64,000 nt of DNA from Liolophura sinensis (Eukaryota; Mollusca; Polyplacophora; Chitonida; Chitonidae). A model generated the notes under the pieces. It searched no databases, was not told the DNA's origin, and was given only the letters and a program-made list of their open reading frames with translations. Within the stretch, counting starts at the first letter, position 1. Each line of letters begins with the position of its first letter. The translations under genes and the position numbers were made by a program. Of this stretch, positions 1 to 10,894 are shown piece after piece. Location: assembly GCF_032854445.1 (NCBI RefSeq), contig NC_088307.1, positions 1,924,001 to 1,988,000 on the forward strand. Reading direction: 5' to 3'.

Positions 1-517
1 AACGTTTATTATTGCTCATAGTTTTACTCAACTCTCTTTCTCTATTACTGATTCTACAGGTCTTATTGTGAATAACAATAACAATAACAATTAGCTATTT
101 ATCTTTAATATATTTTATTATATTTCATTACTTTGCATGCCTTTATTCTTATTTATGCTATATCTGGAAACAAAGATTTTCTCGTTAATATGTTATATAT
201 GTACTAATATTCCTTGAAAACAACATAAAGTTTGAAACTGCAGTTGGCACATAACAGAATGTAGAAATTTGAGAAGGCGTTTTATTATTTTTTTCATATA
301 TATATATCGCCCGATATCACATTTGATGCTCGATGAACAGTGCGAAGTAATTTATTGATTAGGATTTAAGTAATGTTTTATATTTCTGATCTGTAATTTA
401 ATATTGGCAGTACTTCAGTACTGTTACAGTGGCATTATTGTTGACGGCGTTTTGCGCCGCTTTTACCGCGGACTGCCTTGAGACTGCATAAATAGCCTTT
501 GAAGTCTCACATCACAG
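1..517. other. AT-rich intergenic DNA, nothing recognised
   Basis: AT-rich sequence with short A/T runs and a small TA repeat near 298-307. I see no coding signal, RNA gene or known repeat here. Confidence 0.6.
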
Positions 518-552
518 CACTGAAAATATTAGTCTGTTAAATTTAAATTTTT
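518..552. repeat. Solo terminal-repeat fragment of the CACT inverted-repeat element
   Basis: The stretch begins CACTGAAAATATTAGTCTG and continues TTAAATTTAA. It matches the outer end of the inverted-repeat elements at 689-918, 10628-10894 and 49372-49614. No matching opposite end is close by, so it looks like a leftover single terminus next to the complete copy at 689. Confidence 0.55.
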
Positions 553-688
553 CGTTTTATTCGAAAGAGGCACGTTTTATAAACGAAAAATATGAAAAAT
601 ACTATATAGCTATACACTTTTGTTCCACAATTTTGGGCATTGTTACAACTTAGACATTGTCATAAACAGACCGATTAAAGTATAACTA

Positions 689-918
689 CACTCCAAACAT
701 TAATCTGTTTAATTTAACAGAAGGTGTATTGTCTGAGTGATGTCAGAATGTGTTCTGGAAAACACAGTATTGTGTCACATTCAACATAATAGTCTAATAG
801 AATCTTTATGTTGAGTTAACCGAATATGTGTGTTACACTGAGTAATAACAGAATACATTCTAGCATCACTCAGATAACAGACTCTCTATTACATTTAACA
901 GATTATTTTTCTTTAGTG
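689..918. mobile_element. MITE-like inverted-repeat element, copy A (230 bp)
   Basis: It starts CACTCCAAACATTAATCTG and ends in the inverted counterpart CTTTAGTG. Roughly 55-60 bp at each end are inverted copies of one another, carrying the shared blocks ATCTGTT.AATTTAACAG and GTCTGAGTGATG with their complements. The left flank is TA; the right flank is AA, a possible decayed TA. There is no coding capacity. Terminal inverted repeats beginning CACT and flanking TA suggest a non-autonomous Tc1/mariner-type element, but no transposase is present to confirm the superfamily. Copies B and C are at 10628 and 49372. Confidence 0.75.
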
Positions 919-1048
919 AACGTCGATGAGTAAAAGTTTATATTTCAAACAATGCTTAAAATTTGTGACTAAATAGTAAACTGAACCAAATTGTAAACAA
1001 ATCGTAATTGATTCAAACTCGATCCCGATGATTGTATTCTCTGTTTGA
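919..1048. other. Short AT-rich intergenic gap
   Basis: No recognisable feature between the inverted-repeat element and the first SINE fragment. Confidence 0.5.
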
Positions 1049-1103
1049 TGTATTTATTTATTTGATTGGTGTTTTACGCCCTACACAAAAATACTTCACT
1101 TAA
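1049..1103 (-). mobile_element. SINE 3' fragment (minus orientation)
   Basis: TATTTATTTATTTGATTGG followed by TGTTTTACGCCCTACACAA is the reverse complement of the 3' end and tail of the complete SINE at 62740-63012. Only the tail and about 40 bp of body remain. Confidence 0.75.
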
Positions 1104-1496
1104 TCTTTCTTCATACTTCATCTTTTATCCTAATATTATGATACTACATGTATTACCTGCATAGATCGAGATCCGGAAATAGTCCGTTGAAGGAAAATGT
1201 CCAGAAAGCAAAATGGTTAACTGATTATTCCAATAACCCATACGGGTATCATGGTGAATGCATGCGCTGACAGACTTTTGTCATATCGTCCTTGCACGCA
1301 AATCTCAATTTTAATACAAAACCCTGATATAGAATCAAGGCGATACTATGCGTGTTACAGATGAAAGTCAACATACAATATGAAGAGACATCAACAGGTT
1401 TGGAGCAAATATTGCCTGTGATACGGTGTGTTCATGTGGTGTATATGTTTTTTGTTTTATTTTTTTCTGTTTAGATTTGTGACGTTTGATAAATTA

Positions 1497-1572
1497 TTCC
1501 CCCGGGCTCTGCCCGGTTTCCTCCGTCGTATAAGTGAAATGTTCTTGAATACGGCGTAAATCACATCAAATC
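1497..1572 (+). mobile_element. SINE body/3' fragment
   Basis: The sequence GGGCTCTGCCCGGTTTCCTC then GTCGTATAAGTGAAATGTTC and GAATACGGCGTAAA matches the body and 3' end of the complete SINE at 62740-63012. The tRNA-like head and the AAATA tail are missing or degraded. Confidence 0.8.
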
Positions 1573-1639
1573 TGATAAATTACATTCAACATCACTGCAT
1601 CTTTTTCAGACTAATTCGGCCTAATCCATTGTGCTATAG

Positions 1640-1767
1640 GGGACGTACAAGTCGCTGCTTTTTAAGCATTTGCATGAACAGTTAGAATAAAACCTTAACT
1701 GAGGTAAACTGAGAAGAGGCCGCATTTCATCGGTTACGTGTGACCATTTGTTAGCTGCCACACCATC
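1640..1767. repeat. Unclassified dispersed repeat X, copy 1
   Basis: The core is CTGAGGTAAACTGAGAAGAG, GCCGCATTTCATCGGTTACG and TGTGACCATTTGTTAGCTGC. Closely similar copies are at 4170-4240 and 18304-18380. Copies 1 and 3 also share a looser upstream part beginning near a GGGG.CGT motif. There is no coding potential and I do not recognise the family. Confidence 0.6.
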
Positions 1768-1850
1768 CATTATAAGTGTATTATCCGTGTGTGTAAGTGA
1801 AGGATTCAGGAGACTCTGGAGAATGTATCTTACTTCAGTTCCATATAATA

Positions 1851-2060
1851 GCGGTATAGTGAATACCTCGATGATACATATACATTGCTATAGTGAATAC
1901 CTCTATGCTACATATACATGGGTATAGTGAATACCTCTGCGCTACATATACATGGTTATAACGAATACCTCGGTTCCACGTATTCATGGTTATAACGAAT
2001 ACGTCGGTTCCATATATTCATGGCTATAGTGAATACCTCGATGCTACACGCATATGTATA
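1851..2060. repeat. 34-bp minisatellite, about six units
   Basis: The motif TATAGTGAATACCTC (or TATAACGAATACCTC) recurs at 1855, 1889, 1923, 1957, 1991 and 2025, exactly 34 bp apart. Two unit subtypes occur: GCTACATATACATGG and GTTCCATATATTCATGG endings. Any open frame across it is a repeat translation. Confidence 0.9.
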
Positions 2061-2206
2061 CATTTACTAATTTCTAATGGTGTAGATATTGATTACAGAT
2101 ATATTATACAATTACATCGTTTTACACAAGACATACAGCCCATACTACACTTTTATTTGTATTTACTCACTGTAGACTGGATTATAGATACTATATTCAG
2201 TCGGGG

Positions 2207-2500
2207 TACTCATGGCTTTGTCCTGATATATCGTGTATTCCGGATTATCCACAGCTTTATATTGATATCACGTGTATTCCGGATTATTCATAGCTTTATA
2301 TTGATATCACGTGTATTCCGGATTTTTCCTAGCTTTATATTCATATCACGTGTATTCCGGATTATTCACAGCTTTATATTGATATCACGTGTATTCCGGA
2401 TTATCCACAGTTTTATATTGATTCCGGATCATCTACAGTTTTATATTGATAGCAGGCGTATTCCGGATTGTCCATAACTTTTCCCTGATATCACGGAATA
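2207..2500. repeat. 39-bp minisatellite, about six to seven units
   Basis: GTGTATTCCGGATT recurs at 2233, 2272, 2311, 2350 and 2389 (period 39), with degenerate units on both sides; the last lacks the ATCACGTG core. 39 is divisible by three, so the plus strand stays open for 164 codons from 1986 as a 13-residue repeat, which I regard as an artefact. Units carry the palindromes GATATC and CACGTG. Confidence 0.9.
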
Positions 2501-3071
2501 ACAAGGTGACCTCATCTTTTCACATCCCGTATTTTACACAAGGATTATATGTATACATGTTCACTGATCATGCCAGATCAGTGGCCAACGATTTTGGACT
2601 TTTTCTTTTACCGGTTGACGAGTGATGTGCGAATGTCGAGTTTCATTCAGAAATAAATTGATTCATTAGTCATTGATTTTCAGATGTCTTTATAGATATT
2701 TCTGCTGATGCTCAAACGAACAATTATAGCATTACTGAACTCGCGAAGCAGCGCATTTTTCCATATTGTACATAATAAATGTAGCCATATACCATCTTAA
2801 TTTTCGGGTGTAGTAAGATGTTGATTATTTTTTGTCGTTAACATTTGCAAAAACGACAAATACAAATGAAGCAAACTGCGTTGTATGACAGCAGCGACGA
2901 CGGTATACTAAATAGCATTAGTTTAAGAGAAGACGAGAATGTCACCACATATAGTGAGAATAACTCAGATCTGACTGACTTACATGGTCTTCAGGCACAC
3001 TGTTTCTGCATGACGAGAGCGCACCTGCGTCTGTTGGTGAAGCCCTTGGTCCTGAAGTCTAAATGATACTC
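2501..3071. other. Intergenic, nothing recognised
   Basis: AT-rich sequence. A 73-codon open frame starting at 2845 runs into the following SINE and has no recognisable domain, so I do not call it a gene. Confidence 0.5.
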
Positions 3072-3225
3072 TTTGCCAGCAACCTGCGGATGGTCGTGGA
3101 ATTCTGCCCAGCCTCTGTCTGTCTGGTTTCCTCCCACCATAATACTGGCTGGCGTCGAATAAGTCAAATATTCCTGAGTACGTCGTAAAAGACCATCCAA
3201 ATAAATAAATGATTAAATAAATAAT
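3072..3225 (+). mobile_element. SINE lacking its tRNA head
   Basis: GCCAGCAACCTGCGGATGG, TTTCCTCCCACCATAATACT and the AAATAAATAAATGATTAAAT tail follow the complete SINE in order. The tRNA-like 5' part is absent, as expected of 5' truncation. Confidence 0.85.
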
Positions 3226-4169
3226 AAAGGAATTTAAACATGAAATTCTTCTTCACCTCAGTATATTTCAACCATCGAACATACGCCATTGTTAAGAAAA
3301 CTTTAGTTTCAGCTGCGACGAAAGCAATATGGGAAAACGACGTTGTTGTTGTTATTTTTGGGAATAAATGACATTATTTTCGTTCTACATGTAGATCATG
3401 AAGTGTATTTAAATTGTGAAATACGCGTGCGTCACAGTTTGTGGCCTCACCTAGGTTGTCTGTTCTCGTTATTGTTCAGCAGCGTGTATTTATCTTTACA
3501 GTCGGTATATTAACTCTGCATGGTCGAGTTTATTGGTAATCCAAAGAGACATTTGCATTTCTGCCAAGGCTAACATGAACTGCAAGTAGAATAAATGATT
3601 GAGCGATTATGGCTTAACCCCCATGGCGACAATATTGCAACCATGTTGAAAACATTACAACCAGAGTCTTTCTGACCGATTTTTGACCTGCCGACAGTTG
3701 AATTTGAACTCGGATTTCTCATATAAATGTTATTTCATCTGCATGTCGTCGTGGCCGTGTTGGCTTACATGAACAGGTGTTACATCACCTGAGTTTATTA
3801 ACACGTTGGAATGTCTGTTCTGATTAGGACGATCTGACCACAACGTGCCAGAGACACTTATTGCGTATTTGTCTACAATGCGCCAGGGTCGTATGAAGGC
3901 CACCACTGATTGCAGTCCACATATTTCGGGAGAAGAAAGTTGCTTTTAAAAATTAAACATCGTGACATTACGGCAGTAATGATAAAAGTATTTCTTCACC
4001 CCATTGTGTCTTGTTTTTAGATGTGAGGTAATAGTGCTTTTTATGTTTCCCAAAAAATGTACGGCCATTTTACTGTTCGACCGTTAGGGAATACACGTGC
4101 ACGTTTATTCCGCAATAGTCAGTAGTAAGTCATCTTTTGCTACTGACTGAGGTAAAAGTCATCTTTCAG
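3226..4169. other. Intergenic, nothing recognised
   Basis: Moderately complex sequence with no long open frame, splice-flanked coding block or repeat that I can identify. Confidence 0.45.
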
Positions 4170-4240
4170 TACCGACTGTGGTAAACTCAGTAGGCCTATT
4201 TCACCGATTACGTGTGACCATTTGCTCAGCTATCACACAC
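4170..4240. repeat. Dispersed repeat X, copy 2
   Basis: GTATTTCACC-type core here reads CCTATTTCACCGATTACGTG then TGACCATTTGCTCAGCTATC. It is a close match to the copies at 1640-1767 and 18304-18380; the left part is more diverged and carries an internal duplication of GGTAAA.GTCATCTTTC. Confidence 0.6.
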
Positions 4241-4483
4241 ACCTTTAATTACACTCCAATTTACCCAACCGCCCTTGTTAGCGATGCCTGGGTGGCAGCA
4301 AACGCTTGACAACGCTTTCTTGTGTGGTCTTCCTTTATGTTTACGCGATAACCACTTTGTCTTCCACCAGTGTGACGAATGTCAAACATTAGAGTATTCA
4401 CCGGTAATGCGTTTACTTTTACTGGGCACTCCAGTTTGCCCACACCCAAAACAGTGGCCGCCATCGTAGATATGAACAATCCT

Positions 4484-4527
4484 TGAGTGTGGCGTTAGAT
4501 AAATAAATAAACAAACAAACAAATAAA
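4484..4527 (+). mobile_element. SINE 3' tail fragment
   Basis: CCTTGAGTGTGGCGTTAGAT followed by AAATAAATAAACAAACAAAC is a degraded SINE 3' end and tail. Confidence 0.55.
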
Positions 4528-5178
4528 ACAGTGTATACATCAGAAAATTCTACCTTGTAACACTTGAAACACTGTCTGTATTACTGCTCACGGGTTATTT
4601 TAATTTATCGGAATGTTTCACTGAGTGTGTTATTGTGGCAAGTTTTGTCTGTAACTGTTTGCTTTGATGCTTGGCTAGCTGTGTTTTTTTTGGTGTTGTT
4701 GTTTTTTTTTTTTTTTTTTTTTGGAAACAGATCCTTCCACATTTCCATAAGAAGTACTGTCAATAGTGGAAAGTCGTTGGCGTTATAATTTGATATTTAA
4801 ACAACGTTTGTCTCAACAGTCATGCAACAGTCGTTCAGGATCTTTTACTGAAGAAAACAGAAAAAGGGGGCGTGTAGATTATTAAGCCTTAAGCAATCAT
4901 GATATCAACACCCGTATCGGAGGTGTGATGATGTGTTATATTTAAGATGAAAATTTTGACACATGCGCAACAATTTATGGCCTGGAGATAAAGCTTCATG
5001 GCCGAGGCGACCGTCTTAAGAATTCACATCGCCTCACATCCGGTGGTTGAGCAATGTCGCGCGACCTCGCACGGAAATGAAATGTACAGCTTTGTTTCAC
5101 AAGTTGTCGGTGTTAAATGAGAGGATAATCTCCTTTGTCTTGGGTATCATTGGATCTAAACAACCGGTGATTCTATTC
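4528..5178. other. Intergenic with long T run
   Basis: Holds an approximately 21-bp T homopolymer near 4702-4722. Otherwise nothing recognised. Confidence 0.5.
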
Positions 5179-5312
5179 CAGTTCTATCTTAGATCTGATA
5201 ATGACCTTAAACCTGTCACTGATTCAATTTTGTTCAGTTTTTGCAATCTATTATATGCCCGTGAATAAGTCTAGAGGACAAGGATAATGCACGCATGAAT
5301 ATCTCACTACAA

Positions 5313-6062
5313 GGTGGAACATCCTGACAAGGGCTGTACGTGGAACATTCTGCCAACGGCTGTACGTGGAACACTCTGATAAAACTGTAGATGGAACATT
5401 CTGACAAGAGCTGTACGAGGAACACTTTGACCACGGCTGTACTTGGAACTCTCAGATAAGGGCTGTAGGTGAAACACTCTGATAACGGATGTACGTGGAA
5501 CATTCTGACAATGGCTGTACGTGGAACATTCTGACAACGGCTATACGTGGAACATTCTTACAACGGCTGTGCGTGGAACATTCTGACAACCTGTGTATGT
5601 GGAACATTCTGACAATGGTTGTGCGTGGAACATTCTGGCAACCTGTGTATGTGGAACATTCTGACAATGGCTGTACGTGGAACATTCTGACAACGGCTAT
5701 ACGTGGAACATTCTGACAACGGTTGGACATGTGACATTCTGATAACGGCTGTACATGCAACATTCCTACAACGGCTGTACGTGGAACATTCTGACAACGG
5801 CTGTACGTGGAACATTCTTACAACGGCTGTACGTGGAACATTCCAACAACGGCTGGACGTGGAACATTCTGATAAAGGCTGTACATGGAACATTTTGACA
5901 ACGACTGTACCTGGAATGCTCTGACAACAGCTTACGTGGAACACTCTGACAATGGCTGTACGTGGAACATTCTGACAACCGTTGTACATAGAATACTCTG
6001 ACAATGGCTGCACATAGACTAATCTGACAACGGCTGTACGTAGAACACTCTGACAACGGCTA
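5313..6062. repeat. 26-bp array 1, about 29 units
   Basis: The unit is GTGGAACATTCTGACAACGG plus CTGTAC. Variants exchange AACATT/AACACT, ACAACGG/ATAACGG/ACAAAGG and GTAC/ATAC/GTGC. It is the longest of the four arrays. Because 26 is not a multiple of three, every frame stays open in some units, giving spurious frames on both strands. Confidence 0.9.
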
Positions 6063-6277
6063 AGTACATCCAGCGATTCAGAAATGCCTTTCTTTTAGTG
6101 ACAAAATATTTATTATAAATGAACATCCAACAGCTATAACTAAAGTTCTATCTTAGATCTGATAATGACCTTAAACCTGTCACTGGTTCAATTTTGTTCA
6201 GTTTTTGCAATCTGTTATATGCCCGTGAATAAGTCTAGACGTCAAGGATAATGCACGCATGAATATCTCACGACCAG

Positions 6278-6533
6278 GTGGAACATTCTGACAAAGGCTG
6301 TACGTGGAACATTCTGACAACGGCTGTACGTGGAACACTCTGACAACCGCTGTACGTGGAACACTCTGACAAAGGCTGTACGTGGAACATTCTGACAACC
6401 GCTGTACGTGGAACATATTGACAACCGCTGTACGTTGAATATATTGACAACCGCTGTACGTGGAACACTCTGACAACGCCTGCACATAGACTAATCTGAT
6501 AACGGCTGTACGCAGAACACTCTGACAGCGGCT
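6278..6533. repeat. 26-bp array 2, about 10 units
   Basis: Same 26-bp unit as array 1. It ends with the diagnostic variants CCTGCACATAGACTAATCTG and CGGCTGTACGCAGAACAC, which recur at the end of array 3 and, less exactly, array 1. Confidence 0.9.
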
Positions 6534-6748
6534 CAGTACATTGAGTGATTCAGAAATGCTGTTCTTTTAGTGACAAAATATTTATTATACATGTACATCC
6601 AACAGCTATAACTAAAGTTCTATCTTATATCTGAGGATGACCGTAAACCTGTCACTGATTCAGTTTCGTTCAGTTTTTGCAATCTATTATATGCCCGTGA
6701 ATAAGTCTAGAGGACAAGGATAATGCACACATGAATATCTCACGACCA

Positions 6749-6951
6749 GGTGGAACATTCTGACAAGGGCTGTACGTGGAACACTCTGACAACCGCTGTA
6801 CGTGGAACACTCTGACAAAGGCTGTACGTGGAACACTCTGACAAAGGCTGTACGTGGAACACTCTGACAACCGCTGTACGTGGAACACTCTGACAACGCC
6901 TGCACATAGAATAATCTGATAACGGCTGTACGCAGAACACTCTGACAGCGA
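6749..6951. repeat. 26-bp array 3, about 8 units
   Basis: Same unit. Its terminal variant units match those of array 2 almost exactly, so arrays 2 and 3 probably arose by recent duplication of a whole element. Confidence 0.9.
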
Positions 6952-7168
6952 CTCAATACATCGAGTGATTCAGAAATGCTGTTCTTTTAGTGACAAATCT
7001 TTATTATACATGTACATCCAACAGCTGTAACTAAAGTTCTATCTTATATCTGAGGATGACCGTAAACCTGTCACTGATTCAGTTTTGTTCAGTTTTTGCA
7101 ATCTATTATATGCCCGTGAATAAGTCTAGAGGACAAGGATAATGCACACATGAATATCTCACGACCAG

Positions 7169-7503
7169 GTGGAACATTCTGACAAAGGCTGTACGTGAAA
7201 CACTCAGATAAGGGCTGCACGTGGAACACTCAGATAAGGGCTGTACGTGAAACACTCCGACAAGGGCTGTACGTGAAACACTCAGATAAGGGCTGTACGT
7301 GGAACACTCAGATAAATGCTGTACGTGGAACACTCTGATAACGGCTGTACGAGGAACACTTTGATAGTGGCTATACGTTGGACATGCCGACCACAGCTGT
7401 ACGTGGAACATTCTGACAACGGCTGTACGTGGAACATTCTGACAACGGCTGTACGTGGAATATCCTGACAACAGCTGTATGTAGAACACTCTGACAACGG
7501 CTC
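7169..7503. repeat. 26-bp array 4, about 13 units
   Basis: Same unit, but enriched in variants AACACTCAGATAAGGG and GTGAAACACT, and ending without the CACATAGACTAATC variants of arrays 1 to 3. It looks like an independently evolved array. Confidence 0.9.
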
Positions 7504-7586
7504 AGCACATCCAGTGATACAGAAATGATGTTCTTTTAGTGACAAATCTGTATTATACGTGTACATCCAACAGTTGTAACTAAACT

Positions 7587-7825
7587 CGTACGTTAAATTA
7601 TAGATCGGCATAAGACTTCTCTTTGCATGATTCCGGCCTAATTTCATACTTTCTCCGTTCTTTCTCATATACCTTCTCAGTTGCTTGGTTTGTGTTATAC
7701 GTCGTTTTGGGAATTGGCCTTGCGATTATTGACCTGGAACTTCCTTATCGGTCCACGGCCGGCGTAAGAAGGTCTGTTTTGCTGCATTGTCGACTGGAGC
7801 ATTGTTTTGTGTGCGCGTGCGCGCG

Positions 7826-7856
<31 letters not shown>

Positions 7857-8929
7857 GTATTTTCTTCTGAAAGTAAATGGTTTTCAGTGATGTGTCCCAT
7901 ATGTATTCTATAAACTTTTGCATTGGGAGATGCAGACAGCGAAACAAACATTGACGTTGAGTACTTTATCAATAGTCGACCAGGAAGAGCGTGTCTTGGT
8001 TTCTTGTGTTCATGTATACATGCAGTCAGTTATATTTGTTAAATTAAAGTCATTAAACTTGATTTATTGTGTTTAATTGGAATTTAACACTACAATGGCT
8101 GACAGCGGGATCCATGATGACGAGAGATCTATTTTGTATAGTGACTTTGACTGTGTTTAAATGATCCCATATATCCGTTGTCCGTCAAATATTTATTTCC
8201 AGTTACATTCCACGAAGGAAAAAATTGCGTTGCTATTTTGTGGCAAAAACCGTTAAATTTTGTGAATTATGGGCAAGGCCAATCTTTACAGAAATAAACA
8301 ACTGAGCAAAGACCAAGCATTTTCAGCAGAAAACAAAAAAAGACGAAGAAAAAATGTAAACTTTTATTTGACAGGGTGCTCACCACGTCAACGAGACTCA
8401 ACACTGAGTCTCCTGTCTGAAAAAGACAGAAGTAAGCTAGCAAAAACGGTCATTTGGTAATCTCGTAAAACGCCCTAAATCTCATAATCACCATTCCTGT
8501 GGTTGGAGAGACGCCTAAGCAACATGTGTTTGTCCCTTTGTGATTTTATCTGCCAAATTCCGCAAAATATTATTCTTTTGTTTTGAGATATTTTTGCACG
8601 TCCACAGGATAGGTTGGTTCTGCAAGTCGCGTCAGTTTTGTCTGACGGTAAAAGATAATAGTGATATATTTATAGCTGTCACTTGTGACTAAGCTTCTGG
8701 TCTTTGTATTTCTTTTTTTTGTTTTTGTGAGATGACTCTGTCCACAAAAATTCTTCAAACCTTAAACCGAATTTTTCACATTTCAACATATATATATCGT
8801 CTTGTGTTAGCGTGTATGGACATGAAATTTAATGCTATGAATATTCATGACTTCTTCAGTGATTCGGTTATTTTGGCAGAGAACCCCATGATTCTTGCAG
8901 TATACATCTATACCTAATAAGTCAACACC
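7587..8929. other. Intergenic with GC/GT-T simple repeat
   Basis: Contains an alternating purine-pyrimidine stretch at about 7809-7840 (GTGCGCGTGCGCGCGTGTGT and on) running into a 17-bp T run. A basic 63-codon open frame at 8269-8460 shows no recognised domain and I treat it as chance. Nothing else identified. Confidence 0.5.
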
Positions 8930-9017
8930 GTCCAGTTTCCTCCCACTACAATGCTGACCACCGTTGTATAAGTTAAATAGCCTTGAGTACAGCGTACAAA
9001 ACCAATCAAGTAAATAC
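8930..9017 (+). mobile_element. SINE 3' half
   Basis: CAGTTTCCTCCCACTACAAT, GCTGACCACCGTTGTATAAG and GAGTACAGCGTACAAAACC match the SINE body and 3' end; the tail is short. Confidence 0.8.
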
Positions 9018-9306
9018 ATGTCAACATTGTCTCTCTTGTGGAGAATCTAACATACATGTACGTGCATTCAGCGGACGATGTACGTAAGTCACAAGTTGCT
9101 CCACGAAAATGCATTGGCTGGGTAAGATACAACATTTATTCTTTTCTTCTCAATGTGTAACCACTGATATACCCAAAACAAGTAATGCCAATTTTTTTAC
9201 AAAGCGTCAAAACTTGCTCTACATGTTATGTTTTCAACTATACACGTTCGCCTTTCTTACATATCTAACACCAAACATTACTTGTTTTATTTTTTTTTTT
9301 TTGTTA

Positions 9307-9524
9307 TTATTTATTTGATTGGTTTTTTACGTCGTACACAAAAATATTTCATTTATACGACGGCAGCCACCGTTATAGTGGGAGGAAACCGGGCTTGGCA
9401 CGGTAGAAATCCACGACCATCCGCAGGTTGCTGCCAGACTTTCCCAGTTACGAACGGAGGGGAAACCAGCATGAACTGGACGTGAACTCACAGCGAATGC
9501 ATTGGTCAGAGGCTCCTGGTGAAA
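9307..9524 (-). mobile_element. SINE, nearly complete body (minus orientation)
   Basis: It reads tail, ACGTCGTACACAAAAATATT, GTTATAGTGGGAGGAAACC, CCACGACCATCCGCAGG and GAACTCACAGCGAATGCATT, that is, the complete SINE in reverse up to the B-box region. The A-box part of the head is missing. A frame of 85 codons at 9228-9485 lies mostly inside it and is not a gene. Confidence 0.9.
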
Positions 9525-10627
9525 GTTGTATACTTGTTACCGAAATATTAATCCCATAATCTGTCTTTCACATGCACATAATCTTTATATTCCTATATAT
9601 TAGGCGCCGGACTAAAATAAAGGTGATAAAAAACTTTGTCGAAACAAAATTAGAGAGGGATCGGATTATCAAAGCTTTAAACCCTAAATCTTTTTTAAAT
9701 TTTCACGGTCGAGTGAAACTCAAAACATGTATTTAACAGTATGTAGGTCATGGTTTAATGTGATTTATATAAGCGTTTCTGGCCTCAAGCTATGTATATG
9801 TTTAGGATAAGATGCAACTGCGACACCATAATTGCTTAGTAATTTCCATGCAACGATGCCCTATATAGTGCTCTGAGGCAACTGCATTTAATAAATGTTG
9901 TTAATGTTTAATAAAACGTACAATGAAATGTCAGAATTTTGCATGTAGTAAGGAAAACACAAGAGCTGAATTTCCATCAATGACAGAGCAGGCACAGACA
10001 GATTTTCGTGACCACGATTCAACTTTCACGTGTGCCTGTTCATTCCATAAAATAGCGTTTAACAAACCAAGTTAAACTAACTCCGCGATATAGCAGCACG
10101 ATTCACCGTAAATCTGCTTATCTGTGCTTCCACATCGTTCTCTGTGTCCCTCTATATCGCGTCTAACTGTGCGTTACAGATTGTCTTCTGCTCCAAGTAT
10201 TTAACCTGGCCTCTGTTCCAGTTCACATCGTAATCGCACCAACATGCCAAGCTGTTGCCAGCAATGGAGTGAATATCCAAGGCCCATGACAATGGAGTCT
10301 ATCATTTTCGCGTCTAGCTGACAGTCCGTTGTTTCCAGAGCCGTCCTCTTGAAGCCGAGCACAGGCTAATCACAACAGCTTTCTCTTGACACTACAGACG
10401 GCGTACATGTATGCTGATAGCGTCCTCAAAGGTTCTTCTGCAAAAGGAACCTTCGCAGTTCGAATTTTTCTCAGAATTTATGGAGGATTTTTGCAGAGAA
10501 CTTTTGTTGCATGGCTTCTTCTTTCCTTTAAATATGTTTTCTCTGCACGACAGAGCGTTAGCTGGTATTCGACCCTGTGTAACGGGTAACGTACGGTCAC
10601 TTTATACATGTTTATATATATATTTTA
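9525..10627. other. Intergenic, nothing recognised
   Basis: Sequence of ordinary complexity. A weak inverted pair CGCGATATAG (10083) / CTATATCGCG (10152) is present. Two overlapping 67-79 codon frames near 10386-10650 have no recognised domain. Confidence 0.45.
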
Positions 10628-10894
10628 CACTCATAAACCTGATGTGTTAAATTTAACAGAAACTTAACAGAAATTGAATGATGCTAGAACGCATACTGTT
10701 ATTGCAGCAAATTGTTCTATTAAATATAACACACATGTTCTATTAAACCAACATAATGATTCCATTGGACTAACAGGATATTACGTTGAATATGACACAG
10801 CATTATGTGTTAGTTAAAGAGAATACATTCGAGCATCACTCAGGCAACAGACATTCTGTTAAATTTAACAGATTAAACTATATATATGATAGTG
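10628..10894. mobile_element. MITE-like inverted-repeat element, copy B (267 bp)
   Basis: It begins CACTCATAAACCTGATGTG and ends GATTAAAC...GATAGTG. The internal arms TTAAATTTAACAGAA and ATGATGCTAGAACGCATACT are mirrored by GAATACATTCGAGCATCACT and TCTGTTAAATTTAACAGATT. The left flank is TA, the right flank TT. It is more diverged than copy C and carries a small duplication AACAGAAACTTAACAGAAA near its left end. No coding capacity. Confidence 0.75.

Larger units (their letters stand above)
5179..7586. mobile_element. Composite locus: four tandem arm / 26-bp-array / arm elements (pearl-like)
   Basis: A left arm of about 134 bp begins GTTCTATCTTAGATCTGA and leads into an array of 26-bp units. 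The array is followed by a right arm of about 83 bp ending in CAGCTATAACTAAA. The block repeats four times head to tail, so internal junctions read AACTAAA|GTTCTATC. Spacers between arrays are nearly constant (6063-6277, 6534-6748, 6952-7168; 215-217 bp), while array lengths vary (about 29, 10, 8 and 13 units). The locus begins with a left arm only and ends with a right arm only, which defines the monomer. The plan of arms flanking a tandem core matches published 'pearl' elements of bivalves; that assignment is by architecture, not by sequence match. All open frames here are repeat translations with a 26-residue period. Confidence 0.75.

Noticed and set aside
1986-2477. 163-residue repeat 'protein'
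   Set aside because: It spans the end of the 34-bp array, unique AT-rich sequence and the 39-bp array; openness follows from 39 being a multiple of three.
5313-7503. Possible CRISPR array
   Set aside because: Units are direct tandem copies without unique spacers of regular size, the genome is eukaryotic, and no cas genes are present.
5234-7668. More than a dozen overlapping open frames rich in Phe-His-Val-Gln and Glu-Cys-Ser-Thr
   Set aside because: They are translations of the 26-bp tandem units in several frames, with a 26-residue period, and do not show coding structure.
8269-8460. Basic 63-residue frame that could be a small nuclear protein
   Set aside because: No recognised motif, no splice or promoter context, A-rich composition accounts for the lysines and arginines.
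10083-10161. CGCGATATAG / CTATATCGCG inverted pair as a hairpin RNA
   Set aside because: Ten-base arms separated by about 60 bases are too weak, and there is no further pairing.
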